Source: SZUA-35 sp964351995 (GTDB taxonomy: Bacteria; Actinomycetota; Acidimicrobiia; Acidimicrobiales; SZUA-35). From it: 64,000 nt of DNA. The stretch is taken from assembly GCA_964351995.1 (NCBI GenBank), contig CAYGQE010000007.1:1-64000 (forward strand), read 5' to 3'. A program made the position numbers and the translations under genes. The notes beneath the pieces are model-generated. The model searched no databases. It saw only the letters and a list, made by a program, of their open reading frames with translations, and was not told the origin of the DNA. Shown piece by piece: positions 43,099 to 51,051 of this stretch. Positions within the stretch are counted from its first letter, which is position 1. Each line of letters starts with the position of its first letter.

Positions 43099-44028
43099 TC
43101 ACGAGTCGACCTGCGCCCGCAACGAGCTCAACCAGTCGGTGGCCGAGGACCACGCATCATTGTTCTCGGCCCGCACCTGTCCAGCTTCGGCCCCTGCGGC
43201 TGGGTAACTGCCGAGGAACTTCACATCGGCGTGTTTGGCTTTGACGTTCATGAGGCAGTTGCCGACGACATCGTCGGTGATGTGGCCGTTGAAGTCGACG
43301 ATGAAGCAGTACTGGCCGAGCTGAGTGCGTGCTGGCCGGCTCGTCAGCTTGGTGAGGTTGATGTTTCGGGCGGAGAACTCGTTCAGGATCGACACCAGGG
43401 AGCCGGGTCGGTCGGCGCGTTGAGCAATGAGTACCGATGTCTTGTCATGGCCAGACGGGGCGGGAATGCCAACGGGCGCCACGACGAGGAATCGAGTTTG
43501 GTTGCCGGCAATGTCGGCGATGTCGGGCGCAAGCATGTCGAGGCCGTAGATCTTGCCGCTCAGCGCTGGCCCGAGCGCACCAACGCCGGGTGACTCTCCG
43601 GCAATGCGTGCCGCCTCGGCGGTGGAGTTGGCCGGTGTGATCTCGACGTCGGGGAGCTGTTGGCGGAGGAACGCCCGGCACTGCGCATTGGCTACGGGGT
43701 GCGAGGTGACGGTGTGGATGTCGGCGAGGGTCGTGCCCGGCAACGCCATGAGGTTCATCGTGATGTCGAGGAGAACTTCTCGCTGGATGAGGAGGTCGGT
43801 GTCGAACACGAGGGTGTCGAGTGAGACGTTGACCGTGCCCTCGATGGCGTTCTCGATGGCGATGAAACCGAAATCAGCCTCGCCGGCCTGGGTGTCGGTC
43901 AAGATGTCGACGAAGGTACGCATTGGAATGAGCTCAGCGCCATCGACGAGATCGTGCTGAGAACGGAGCGCTTCTTCGCTGTAGGTCCCGTGAGGGCCGA
44001 GGAACGCAATACGAGGGGAATCGGACAC
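43099..44028 (-). CDS. pheA: Prephenate dehydratase
   Basis: 309 residues. Catalytic domain: RIAFLGPHGTYSEEAL, FGFIAIENAIEGTVNVSLD, and the TRF active-site motif in NQTRFLVVAP. C-terminal ACT domain (KTSVLIAQRADRPGSLVSIL, ARNINLTKLTSRP) binds phenylalanine for feedback. It dehydrates and decarboxylates prephenate to phenylpyruvate in phenylalanine synthesis. GTG 44028 fits the family N-terminus; a longer ORF to 44142 is rejected. Stand-alone (no chorismate mutase), the usual actinobacterial form. Confidence 0.94.
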   Translation of the reverse strand: MSDSPRIAFLGPHGTYSEEALRSQHDLVDGAELIPMRTFVDILTDTQAGEADFGFIAIENAIEGTVNVSLDTLVFDTDLLIQREVLLDITMNLMALPGTTLADIHTVTSHPVANAQCRAFLRQQLPDVEITPANSTAEAARIAGESPGVGALGPALSGKIYGLDMLAPDIADIAGNQTRFLVVAPVGIPAPSGHDKTSVLIAQRADRPGSLVSILNEFSARNINLTKLTSRPARTQLGQYCFIVDFNGHITDDVVGNCLMNVKAKHADVKFLGSYPAAGAEAGQVRAENNDAWSSATDWLSSLRAQVDS

Positions 44029-44115
44029 GGGAGCGAGGCTACATCGGCTCCTGCAGGGTGAGGAGCGGGTATTGCCTGTCTTCCACTGCTGAGGTGTGGC
44101 TACTACCGTGCAGCG

Positions 44116-44829
44116 ATGGACGATCGCTTCTATTTCCGTCAATTGCTCTCAGGCCGTGATTTCGCCAAAGGCGACCAAATGGCGCAGCAGATGGTCAACT
44201 TCTGCTATTTGGTTGGCGACCGCACCACCGGTGAAGCCGTGGTCATCGATCCTGCCTACGACACCGACACGCTGGTCGACATCGTCGAAGAAGATGGCAT
44301 GAGGCTCACCGGTGCGTTGGCCACTCACTATCACGCCGACCATGTCGGTGGTTCCATGATGGGCTTCCAGATCAACGGCGTTGCGCAGTTGCTCGAGCGA
44401 GTCGATGTGCCGATCCACGTGCAGGCCCCCGAGGCCGAGTTCGTGCAGAAGGTCACCGGCCTCGAAGCTGGTGCACTCGTGTCGCATGCATCTGGCGACA
44501 TCGTCTCGGTCGGATCGATCGACATCGAACTGATCCACACCCCCGGTCACACGCCGGGAAGCCAGTGCTTCCTCGTCGAGGACCGCCTGGTGGCTGGCGA
44601 CACGCTCTTCCTTGACGGCTGCGGCCGCACCGATCTCCCCGGAGGCGATCCCGAGGAGCTCTATCGCTCGCTCCATGATCGTCTCGCCAAAGTTCCAGAC
44701 ACCGCCGTGTTGTTCCCCGGCCATCTCTACTCACAGGATCCCTGCCAGTCGATGGGCGACACCCGCGAGCGCAACGTCGTCTACAAACCACAGTCACTCG
44801 AGCAGTGGATGATGATGTTCGGTCACTAG
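44116..44829 (+). CDS. MBL-fold hydrolase (glyoxalase II / persulfide dioxygenase-like)
   Basis: 237 residues with the metallo-beta-lactamase HxHxDH motif at H71-H76 (THYHADHVGG), LIHTPGHTPGSQCFL, GDTLFLDGCGRTDLPGG and the last ligand in FPGHLYSQ. The GCGRTD segment is shared with ETHE1-type persulfide dioxygenases and some glyoxalase II proteins, so an iron enzyme oxidising persulfides is possible. Sequence alone does not decide. Start at ATG 44116. Divergent from pheA, 87 bases apart. Confidence 0.86.
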   Translation: MDDRFYFRQLLSGRDFAKGDQMAQQMVNFCYLVGDRTTGEAVVIDPAYDTDTLVDIVEEDGMRLTGALATHYHADHVGGSMMGFQINGVAQLLERVDVPIHVQAPEAEFVQKVTGLEAGALVSHASGDIVSVGSIDIELIHTPGHTPGSQCFLVEDRLVAGDTLFLDGCGRTDLPGGDPEELYRSLHDRLAKVPDTAVLFPGHLYSQDPCQSMGDTRERNVVYKPQSLEQWMMMFGH

Positions 44830-44931
44830 GAGGCCAGGACAGTGCCGGTGCCGGGTTCGTAAGACCATCTTTCCAGTCACTCATGTTCGGAGCCGAGGTG
44901 CCGAAGGCTCTTGAGACAGGAGGCAATCCGC

Positions 44932-45594
44932 GTGCCCGAACAGAGTTTCGACACTGGGTTCTCAGCATTCGACGCCGAGGAGCCAGCAACAACTGCAGAC
45001 GTACTCGCAAGCGCATCTGGCGATGATGCGATCTTGTCTGATCTCCAGCGCAAGCTGGCTGCTGCCGAGCCGCGCCTCGAAGCGTTCGCTCGCTTGGAAG
45101 AACTTGCCGATGCACAGGGCACGACGCCGGAGGCCATTGCCATCCAAGCGTCGATTGATGTGTTGACAGCCGAGGAATCCGAGCGCCGAAGCCAGCTCGA
45201 GACCATGGAAGCTGCAGTGCTTGCAGCTGATGCCGAACGGCAGAAACACGTGGAGGAACGTGACATGTTGATGCAACAGCAAGAAGAAATCCGTGACGAG
45301 ATCGTGATCGTGCTCGATGAGCACACTTCGATCGTTGACCAGATGGCCGAGATGATCGAGGAACTCGAATCAATCCGTGCCGATGCCATTCGCCTGCTGG
45401 GTGAGAAGGCGTCGCTCGAGGCCCGGGTTGCGGAGCTTCGCAATGAAGTCGGCACTGCCGAAGGCGCAGCCCGCCGGCGTTCCGATCTCGAAACGACGTC
45501 GATGGCGACTGACGATGACGAAGCCACGGCTTTTGATCGATTCTTCGAAGCCGAGGTCGTCGAGGACAAAGCACGAGCCTGGATGCTCGAATAG
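44932..45594 (+). CDS. Coiled-coil protein of unknown function
   Basis: 220 residues, mostly long helices with heptad pattern (about 35-190: LSDLQRKLAAAEPRLEAFAR, SQLETMEAAVLAADAERQKH, MAEMIEELESIRADAIRLL), and an acidic C-terminus ending RAWMLE. GTG 44932 has GGAGG eight bases before and is preferred to TTG 44911. No membrane segment or catalytic motif. Such proteins often act in cell-division or polar complexes, but nothing here proves it. Confidence 0.72.
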   Translation: MPEQSFDTGFSAFDAEEPATTADVLASASGDDAILSDLQRKLAAAEPRLEAFARLEELADAQGTTPEAIAIQASIDVLTAEESERRSQLETMEAAVLAADAERQKHVEERDMLMQQQEEIRDEIVIVLDEHTSIVDQMAEMIEELESIRADAIRLLGEKASLEARVAELRNEVGTAEGAARRRSDLETTSMATDDDEATAFDRFFEAEVVEDKARAWMLE

Positions 45595-45679
45595 GCAAAT
45601 GGTGGGCGAGGACCTCGGATGAGGTTGCCGTCGACGATGACACCGCAGAGCCGCGCCGAGGTGCTTCACTGTGCCGGTG

Positions 45680-46303
45680 ATGAAGCACATCGCTGGAGAT
45701 CGTTGCCTGGTAGGCCTGATGGTGGCCCTGACCGGGTCGCTCATGGCGGTCTTTGCGCTTGCTGCGACGCCGGTCGGAGCAGAGAGCCCGTTCGAGATCG
45801 TTGCTGAACTCGTCGACGATGGCGTCTACATCGCTCCCGGCCGAACCAGCGACGCTGAACCTGCAATGTTCGTCGCCGTGATCGAACAGGCTCGCGCCGA
45901 CGGTGTTTCGCTGGCCGTTGTGTGGCCCGATGATCCTCAGCCGAACACGGGTGCTTTTGCTCGGCGAGTGCAGGAGGCCAGCATGGCCGACGTCGTACTC
46001 GTCTTCGGGCCAGAGGACACGTTTGGTTCCTTCGTTGCTGAAGACTACGAAGAGAGCTCCATCCGGGCTTCGGCGGCCGCTCGTGCGGTGGATGAACCAG
46101 CGGAGAAAGCCTCTGCCTATCTGACCGGCTTGCTCGAAGAGCCCGTCAGGGAACGTCCAGCGATCATCAACGAATTGGTTCGTTGGATCGTTCTGTTGCT
46201 TGCTGCCCTCGTCGTTGGTGCGGTTGGTGAGCAGATGATTCGCGCGTTCAAGAAGTCTCGAAAGCGCCAGAAGCTGCGAACGCAGAGCGAGACAGCAAGC
46301 TGA
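45680..46303 (+). CDS. Membrane-anchored secreted protein, TPM-like
   Basis: 207 residues: signal peptide (LVGLMVALTGSLMAVFALAATPVGA), an outside domain of about 130 residues resembling TPM/phosphatase-like folds (DGVYIAPGRTSDAE, DVVLVFGPE), one membrane segment (IVLLLAALVVGAVGEQMI) and a strongly basic tail (RAFKKSRKRQKLR). Type I topology. The TPM match is inference from shape, not a clear motif. ATG 45680 chosen over GTG 45671. Follows the coiled-coil gene by 85 bases. Confidence 0.65.
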   Translation: MKHIAGDRCLVGLMVALTGSLMAVFALAATPVGAESPFEIVAELVDDGVYIAPGRTSDAEPAMFVAVIEQARADGVSLAVVWPDDPQPNTGAFARRVQEASMADVVLVFGPEDTFGSFVAEDYEESSIRASAAARAVDEPAEKASAYLTGLLEEPVRERPAIINELVRWIVLLLAALVVGAVGEQMIRAFKKSRKRQKLRTQSETAS

Positions 46304-46311
46304 CGCATTTT

Positions 46312-46971
46312 TCAGTCGGCGGCCGAGAGGTCGGCGTGCTGACTAACCCAGGTGTGCATGGCGATGCCGGCAGCAACGCCAGCGTTGATCGATCGAGTCG
46401 ATCCGAACTGAGCGATGGAGCGGCACTCCGACACCGCCGCCTTCATGTCCTCGGAGAGTCCTGGGCCCTCCTGGCCGAAGACCAGCACGCAACTGCGGGG
46501 GAGTCGATCGACTTCGAGTCTTCCTGACCCCGGCAGGTTGTCGATACCGACTCTGCGCAGGGACTGCTGGTCAGTCCAGGCAACGAAGTCCTCGATCGTG
46601 GGGTGGTGCCGGACGTGTTGGTAGCGATCGGTCACCATCGCGCCACGGCGGTTCCAGCGCTTCTTGCCAACGATGTGGACTTCAGCAGCCAGGAAGGCGT
46701 TGGCGGTGCGAACGACGGTACCGATGTTGAGATCGTGCTGCCAGTTCTCGATGGCGACGTGGAAGGCGTGGCGCTTCGGGTCGAGGTCAGCGACGATGGC
46801 TTCGACCGTCCAATATCGGTAGCGATCGAGCACGTTGCGTCGATCACCCTCGGCGAGAAGTTCAGGATCGAAGCGAGGGTCCTCGGGCCACGGCTTGGGG
46901 TGGGGACCCACGCCGACGGGTTCGTGAGGTCGGCGGTTTTCGGCGGGCTCGCCGGCGGCTTCGTTGGTCAC
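46312..46971 (-). CDS. TrmH/SpoU-family RNA 2'-O-methyltransferase
   Basis: 219 residues. SPOUT motifs: NWQHDLNIGTVVRTANAFLA (motif 1 with the catalytic arginine), LVFGQEGPGLSEDM (motif 2) and QFGSTRSINAGVAAGIAMH (motif 3). It uses SAM to methylate a ribose in tRNA or rRNA; the exact site is not known. GTG 46971 overlaps the ybaK-like stop (GTGA). Last gene of a pyrE-ybaK-trmH coupled operon. Confidence 0.92.
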   Translation of the reverse strand: MTNEAAGEPAENRRPHEPVGVGPHPKPWPEDPRFDPELLAEGDRRNVLDRYRYWTVEAIVADLDPKRHAFHVAIENWQHDLNIGTVVRTANAFLAAEVHIVGKKRWNRRGAMVTDRYQHVRHHPTIEDFVAWTDQQSLRRVGIDNLPGSGRLEVDRLPRSCVLVFGQEGPGLSEDMKAAVSECRSIAQFGSTRSINAGVAAGIAMHTWVSQHADLSAAD

Positions 46972-47453
46972 GTTACAGTTTCGGTGAAGTCGGCAACGGC
47001 GCCGCCGGTGCTTTCGGCCAGCCGGTCTGCGGGCACTTCGAACACGGTGTGCGGTGAACCGGCGGCGACCCACACGGTGTCGAAGTCGAGCAGGTGGGGG
47101 TCGATCCAGCAGCGAATCGGCTGCAAGTGGCCGTAAGGAGACACGCCACCGATGGCGAAGCCGGTGGTGGCACGGACATCGTCTGGCTTCGCCCGGCCGC
47201 AGGCCGAAGCGCCAGCCAGCGAGGCCAACTTGCTGCCATCGACGGTGTTGGAACCACTGGTGAGTGCCAGCACGAGTTCGCCATCTGCGGTGAAGATCAT
47301 GGATTTGGCGATCTGGTCGACGTCGCACCCGACGGCGGCGGCTGCGTCGGCAGCCGTTCGGGCGCTGTTGTCGAGTTCAACGACGTCGCCGGTCAGCCCG
47401 AGGGCTTCGACGGCGGCTCGAACACGAGCAACGCTTCCGGTTGGTTCGGCCAT
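46968..47453 (-). CDS. YbaK/EbsC-type aminoacyl-tRNA deacylase
   Basis: 161 residues with the YbaK/ProX core: VDQIAKSMIFTADGELVLAL (including the conserved lysine), RATTGFAIGGVSPYGH, and the final helix WVAAGSPHTVFEVPADRL. These proteins hydrolyse mischarged Cys-tRNA-Pro or Ala-tRNA-Pro. ATG 47453 shares a base with the pyrE stop (TGATG). In this coupled operon it sits between pyrE and the methyltransferase, so the operon mixes nucleotide synthesis with tRNA quality control. Confidence 0.9.
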   Translation of the reverse strand: MAEPTGSVARVRAAVEALGLTGDVVELDNSARTAADAAAAVGCDVDQIAKSMIFTADGELVLALTSGSNTVDGSKLASLAGASACGRAKPDDVRATTGFAIGGVSPYGHLQPIRCWIDPHLLDFDTVWVAAGSPHTVFEVPADRLAESTGGAVADFTETVT

Positions 47454-48040
47454 CACTCGGTCCCGACAGCGGGAATCCCGAGATCCTCGTAGGTGAAGAG
47501 TGGAAGGAACCTGACGCCGGCGGCGCCGAAACGCTCGACGGGCTCGTCGCTTCGCGAGACGAGCGTGGTGGCCATCACCACATTGCCACCTTCGGCCACG
47601 ATGCGATCCCGAGCAATGAGACTCGAGCCGCCGGAGGTGATCACGTCATCCACGAGCAAGACGCGCTTGCCGTCGAGATCAGCGCCTTCGACGTAGCGAT
47701 CGGTGCCTCGGCCCTTTGGTTGCTTGCGGACCACGAACCATTCGGCATCGTCGACGATGGCAATGCCGTGAGCGAACTGGTCGGCGCCGAGTGTGAGGCC
47801 GCCAACGGCATCGAAGGTGATGCCGGCCTCGGCGGCGAGGTCCGCCATGCACTGGCAGGCGAGGGCGAGGTCCCGGCCCGCAGCCAGAGCCTTCTTGCCG
47901 TCGAGGAAGTATCGGCTACGGGCGCCGGATGAGAGTTCGACGGGTTCGTCCAGGCGAATGAGGCCCCGATTGACCAGGAGATCGAGGAGCAGAGCTTTCC
48001 GGGCGGCGGGGGTGTCTGGCATCGGTGCGGTTGTGTTCAT
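47453..48040 (-). CDS. pyrE: Orotate phosphoribosyltransferase
   Basis: 195 residues. The PRPP-binding motif VLLVDDVITSGGS and the catalytic-loop region FVVRKQPKGRGTD identify OPRTase; also LSSGARSRYFLDGKKAL and GGLTLGADQFAHGIA. It joins orotate and PRPP to give OMP in pyrimidine synthesis. Start at ATG 48040, with an internal ATG at 48022 also possible. It heads the operon; no other pyrimidine gene is nearby. Confidence 0.94.
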   Translation of the reverse strand: MNTTAPMPDTPAARKALLLDLLVNRGLIRLDEPVELSSGARSRYFLDGKKALAAGRDLALACQCMADLAAEAGITFDAVGGLTLGADQFAHGIAIVDDAEWFVVRKQPKGRGTDRYVEGADLDGKRVLLVDDVITSGGSSLIARDRIVAEGGNVVMATTLVSRSDEPVERFGAAGVRFLPLFTYEDLGIPAVGTE

Positions 48041-48112
48041 CGGGGTCCGACTTTACTGCTGGAGCGCCCAGAGCTGATCACGTTTCGGTGGTAGCGGGAA
48101 CTGATTGTTGGA

Positions 48113-48997
48113 TCAACGTGTGGGCAGGGGCTCGTGGGCGTTGATTCGAGCCAACACTGCATTTGCCAGGTGGAGGTAGTCCGATGCGAGGCCTGGCGCA
48201 GATTTCGAATAGCGAGGTGCCGGCTTGCCAGCCCGGCTGGCGGCAATGCGCTCAGACAGCGGGACGCGCTCCGCTTCGAGAAATTGCTCTTCGTACTCGT
48301 GAGCGAGCAGGCCAGCTCGGCGCATGTCGAATGCACTTCGTTCCGAGCGGCGAATTGGGCCAGGAAGAATCGGTGCGACGCCGCCGAGATCGGCTTCGAG
48401 CAACTCTCGAACGTGGCGCAGGATCGACGTTGCGTTGCGGGCGAAATCGAAGAGCACGATGCCGAGCAGTTCGAGGTCCGGGTTGAGTGAGCGTCGAATC
48501 GGGGCAAAGCGACGAGCAATCATCTGCAGACCGTCGAGCGAGGCTGCGTCGGCCCTGACGGGCACGACCAGCCACTTGCTGGCGATCAGTGCGGCATCGA
48601 CGACGGGCCCACCCGCTGGCGGACAGTCGATCAACACGAGGTCGTAGTTCTCGGCGATGGGGTCGATGAGACGGGTGAGAATGCCGGGTGACTGTTCGAG
48701 TAGCGCCAGCACGCTTGTGAACTCAGGCCCACCCGGCACGACGTCGAGACCGGCTCGGACGCGTTCGATGACTCGAAGGGGGGTGCCGTTTCTGACCCCA
48801 GCCGCAATCGAACGGCCTCGGTCGTTCTCGGGGTGCTTCGAGTACCCCAGGTCGGTCGCCAGGTTGCCCTGTGGATCGAGGTCGATGGCCAGCACCTCCC
48901 ACCCAGCAACAGCGGCGATTCCGGCAATGTTGGCGACGATGGATGTCTTGCCGACGCCACCCTTGGCGTTGCCGACGGAGACGATCCCTGAGTGCAT
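48113..48997 (-). CDS. Orphan ParA/Soj-type ATPase
   Basis: 294 residues with the deviant Walker A KGGVGKT (12-18) in GNAKGGVGKTSIVANIAG, then LAIDLDPQGNLATDLG and YDLVLIDCPPAGGP. The family drives DNA or protein cargo positioning by ATP-dependent dimerisation. No ParB or parS-like repeat is next to it, so the role is unclear: cargo could be a regulator complex. ATG 48997 is chosen; an ORF extends to 49036. Divergent from the first LuxR-type regulator with 98 bases between. Confidence 0.9.
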   Translation of the reverse strand: MHSGIVSVGNAKGGVGKTSIVANIAGIAAVAGWEVLAIDLDPQGNLATDLGYSKHPENDRGRSIAAGVRNGTPLRVIERVRAGLDVVPGGPEFTSVLALLEQSPGILTRLIDPIAENYDLVLIDCPPAGGPVVDAALIASKWLVVPVRADAASLDGLQMIARRFAPIRRSLNPDLELLGIVLFDFARNATSILRHVRELLEADLGGVAPILPGPIRRSERSAFDMRRAGLLAHEYEEQFLEAERVPLSERIAASRAGKPAPRYSKSAPGLASDYLHLANAVLARINAHEPLPTR

Positions 48998-49059
48998 TCG
49001 GGGATCGTAACAACTGGCGCCCTCTGCCTTGTACATGGGTCGGAACCTGTTCGCCCGAT

Positions 49060-49082
49060 CAGTCGTGACCTGGTGACGACTG
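49060..49082. promoter_or_regulatory. 23-bp near-perfect palindrome (operator candidate)
   Basis: Left arm CAGTCGTGACC (49060-49070), centre T, right arm GGTGACGACTG (49072-49082); ten of eleven arm pairs match (the mismatch is at the eighth base). It ends 13 bases before the start ATG of the LuxR-type gene at 49096, in the divergent ParA promoter region, so it is a likely operator for one or both genes. Confidence 0.6.
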
Positions 49083-49095
49083 TCATGCTGTCCCG

Positions 49096-49683
49096 ATGAG
49101 CAGCCATCGCGATGATATTCGTGTTGCCGTCGTCGACGAGAGTGAACTCGTCGTGCGTGGCGTCGCCGCTCTCCTCGAGGATCGGATACCTCGGTTCACC
49201 CTTGCCGCTTCGCCTGCGATGGCCGACATTGCGCTCATCGACCCAGCGCTACCCGGACGCACTGCGCCAGTGCGAGATCGGCTGCGTCTGCTTCGTTCCC
49301 AGGCCAACCGTGTGGTCTTGTTTTCGTGGAAGATCAACTCCGTCCACGATCTGCTCGTTCGTGAGCATCAACTGGCCGGGGCGATCTCGAAAGCTTCTGA
49401 TGGAGCCACGATGACCGCCGCACTCGAGCGAATTTCTCGTGGTGAGCGTGTGATGATGTTGCCGGCAGCGGTCGACAGCGAAGGGCGTCTTGCCGCCCGC
49501 GAAACGCAGTGTCTCCAGCTGTTGTCGCGTGGCCTGACCAATCGCGAAATCGGCCAGCATCTGAACCTTTCGCCCGAGACGGTGAAGACGGTGCTTTCTC
49601 GGTCCTATGCCAAGATCGGCGTGCGGAATCGGGCGCAAGCTGCGGCGTGGGCCATCCGCGCCGGGTTCTCTGACGCAGCCTGA
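49096..49683 (+). CDS. LuxR/NarL-type regulator with atypical receiver (I)
   Basis: 195 residues. Receiver-like domain 1-115: VAVVDESELVVRGV and IALIDPALPG with a possible phospho-acceptor D49, but the threonine/lysine region reads VVLFSWKINS with SWK in place of the usual Thr-Ala pattern. C-terminal HTH about 130-195: LAARETQCLQLLSRGLTNRE, LNLSPETVKTVLSR, VRNRAQAAAWAI. No kinase is adjacent. A palindrome directly upstream suggests autoregulation. Sister of the next gene, which keeps a TWK at the same place. Confidence 0.85.
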   Translation: MSSHRDDIRVAVVDESELVVRGVAALLEDRIPRFTLAASPAMADIALIDPALPGRTAPVRDRLRLLRSQANRVVLFSWKINSVHDLLVREHQLAGAISKASDGATMTAALERISRGERVMMLPAAVDSEGRLAARETQCLQLLSRGLTNREIGQHLNLSPETVKTVLSRSYAKIGVRNRAQAAAWAIRAGFSDAA

Positions 49684-49822
49684 GGGCGCTCGACGTGTGT
49701 GCGTCATGCGACTCCTCCATATGTTTGGTTCGTCTGTTTCGCGCTCGGCGCTGGGCGATTTTTCCCGGTCGTGTCAACCGCTGGCAACAATTTCTCATCG
49801 ATTTAGCAGTAAATACCCAAAT

Positions 49823-49839
49823 GGGGGACAGAGTCCCCC
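49823..49839. promoter_or_regulatory. Stem-loop GGGGGAC/GTCCCCC in the leader of the second LuxR-type gene
   Basis: GGGGGAC (49823-49829), loop AGA, GTCCCCC (49833-49839), 24 bases before ATG 49863. The surrounding 49684-49862 gap is AT-richer than the chromosome, and TGGCAACA-type copies stand at 49782 and 49847. Confidence 0.5.
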
Positions 49840-49862
49840 CGAAAGTTGGCAACACTTCTCTC

Positions 49863-50510
49863 ATGTCTGGCACCGATCCGATCTCTTTGCTCGTGGTCAA
49901 CGACGTGCAGCTCGTGGTCGAGGGTCTCGTCGCAATGATGGAGCCCTTCGACAAACGCATCACGATCGCAGGTGCTGCCATCGGGGAAATCGAACCGATC
50001 AAGGCTCAAGTTGCGCTCGTAGATGCCTTTGGGCACCCGAATGCCGGCGTGGAACGCGTGACCGAGGTCGTCGATCTGGGATCGATCGACAGAGTTTGCC
50101 TCTACACATGGAAGCTTTCGCCAGCCCAAGCCGTCGAGGCCATTGACCGCGGAGCGGCTGGCATCTTGTCGAAGAGCGCACCGGCCACTGAACTCGTGCG
50201 AGACATCGAGCGGGTGCACGCCGGAGCTCGGGTCGTGCACGAGTTTCCCGTGCATGTTTGGACACCGACGTGGCTCGAGACTTCTGACACCAGCCTCACC
50301 GCCCGTGAGCTCGAACTCCTCTCGTTCGTTGCGGCGGGTTTGACCAATGCAGAGATCTCCCGGGCCATGTTCTTGGCCGAGTCGAGCGTGAAGACCTACC
50401 TCAAGCGCGTCTACCGCAAGCTCGGCATCAACTCTCGCTCGCAAGCCGTGATGCGAGCGGTCGAGCTCGGAATTGCCGGTCCGCACGCTGGATCTGGCGC
50501 TGCAGGCTGA
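49863..50510 (+). CDS. LuxR/NarL-type regulator with atypical receiver (II)
   Basis: 215 residues. Receiver-like domain 1-120: LLVVNDVQLVVEGLVAMM has one of the acidic pair replaced by Asn (N13); possible acceptor D54 in VALVDAFGHPNAG; VCLYTWKLSP carries the TWK also seen as SWK in the previous gene; K104 in GILSKSAP. HTH about 145-210: SLTARELELLSFVAAGLTNA, ESSVKTYLKRVYRKLGINSR. Phosphorylation is doubtful. ATG 49863 chosen because the sequence MSGTDPISLLVVN begins the domain. WhiB follows. Confidence 0.86.
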   Translation: MSGTDPISLLVVNDVQLVVEGLVAMMEPFDKRITIAGAAIGEIEPIKAQVALVDAFGHPNAGVERVTEVVDLGSIDRVCLYTWKLSPAQAVEAIDRGAAGILSKSAPATELVRDIERVHAGARVVHEFPVHVWTPTWLETSDTSLTARELELLSFVAAGLTNAEISRAMFLAESSVKTYLKRVYRKLGINSRSQAVMRAVELGIAGPHAGSGAAG

Positions 50511-50604
50511 CGGGTTCGTGAACCCTTCCGGGCGTTGGCGGGCAGTCGAATCATCCCCGGATGGGGAATATGCAGGACGGGGCAACCCACCCACACTGTC
50601 CAGC

Positions 50605-50934
50605 GTGTCCACCGCAGAAACCGATTCATCGGCCCCGGCGTTGCTGAAGGTCGAGGACATCCCATCAGGAAACTGGTTCCAGCACGCGGTGTGTTCTGAC
50701 AACCGATCGCTGTTCTTCGCCGGGCCAGGTGAGCGACCGGAGCGTCGGGCGAAGCGGGAAGTCAAAGCCAAGCGCATCTGCGCCGTGTGTCCCGTGCGGC
50801 TGATTTGCCGCGACAGCGGACGCGAGCAGCGTGAACACGGCGTGTGGGGTGGCGAGACCGAGGCAGAGCGAGCAGCTCTCGGCTATCTGCCCCGTCGGGC
50901 AAGTCGTCGCCTGATCGAGGAGCGCAGTGACTGA
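50605..50934 (+). CDS. WhiB-family iron-sulfur transcription regulator
   Basis: 109 residues with the four cluster cysteines C30, C59, C62 and C68 (C-x28-C-x2-C-x5-C) in HAVCSDNRSLFF and ICAVCPVRLICRD, and the family motif GVWGGETEAER. C-terminal basic stretch (RRASRRLIEER) binds DNA. WhiB proteins bind sigma factor and DNA, and sense redox or NO through a [4Fe-4S] cluster. GTG 50605 is the best start; the ORF continues upstream to 50473. Only 94 bases after the second LuxR-type gene. Confidence 0.9.
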   Translation: MSTAETDSSAPALLKVEDIPSGNWFQHAVCSDNRSLFFAGPGERPERRAKREVKAKRICAVCPVRLICRDSGREQREHGVWGGETEAERAALGYLPRRASRRLIEERSD

Positions 50935-50943
50935 GCGTTGGCA

Positions 50944-50985
50944 CTCCGGCGCAAGCGAATAGTCGGTAGGCGCTTCGCGCCGGAG
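50944..50985. terminator. Strong hairpin after whiB
   Basis: Arms 50944-50957 (CTCCGGCGCAAGCG) and 50971-50985 (CGCTTCGCGCCGGAG) pair over 14 bp with one bulged C and a 13-base loop. It lies between the converging WhiB and FMN reductase genes. Confidence 0.65.
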
Positions 50986-51051
50986 CTACTCCTTGGATCC
51001 AGCTGCCTGGACGCTCTTTTTGTCGGCTGAAGTTCTCATCGGTCAGCCTTT

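Noticed and set aside
44453..45688. 411-codon minus-strand frame
   Set aside because: Overlaps the MBL hydrolase and coiled-coil genes in antisense; arginine-rich with no domain.
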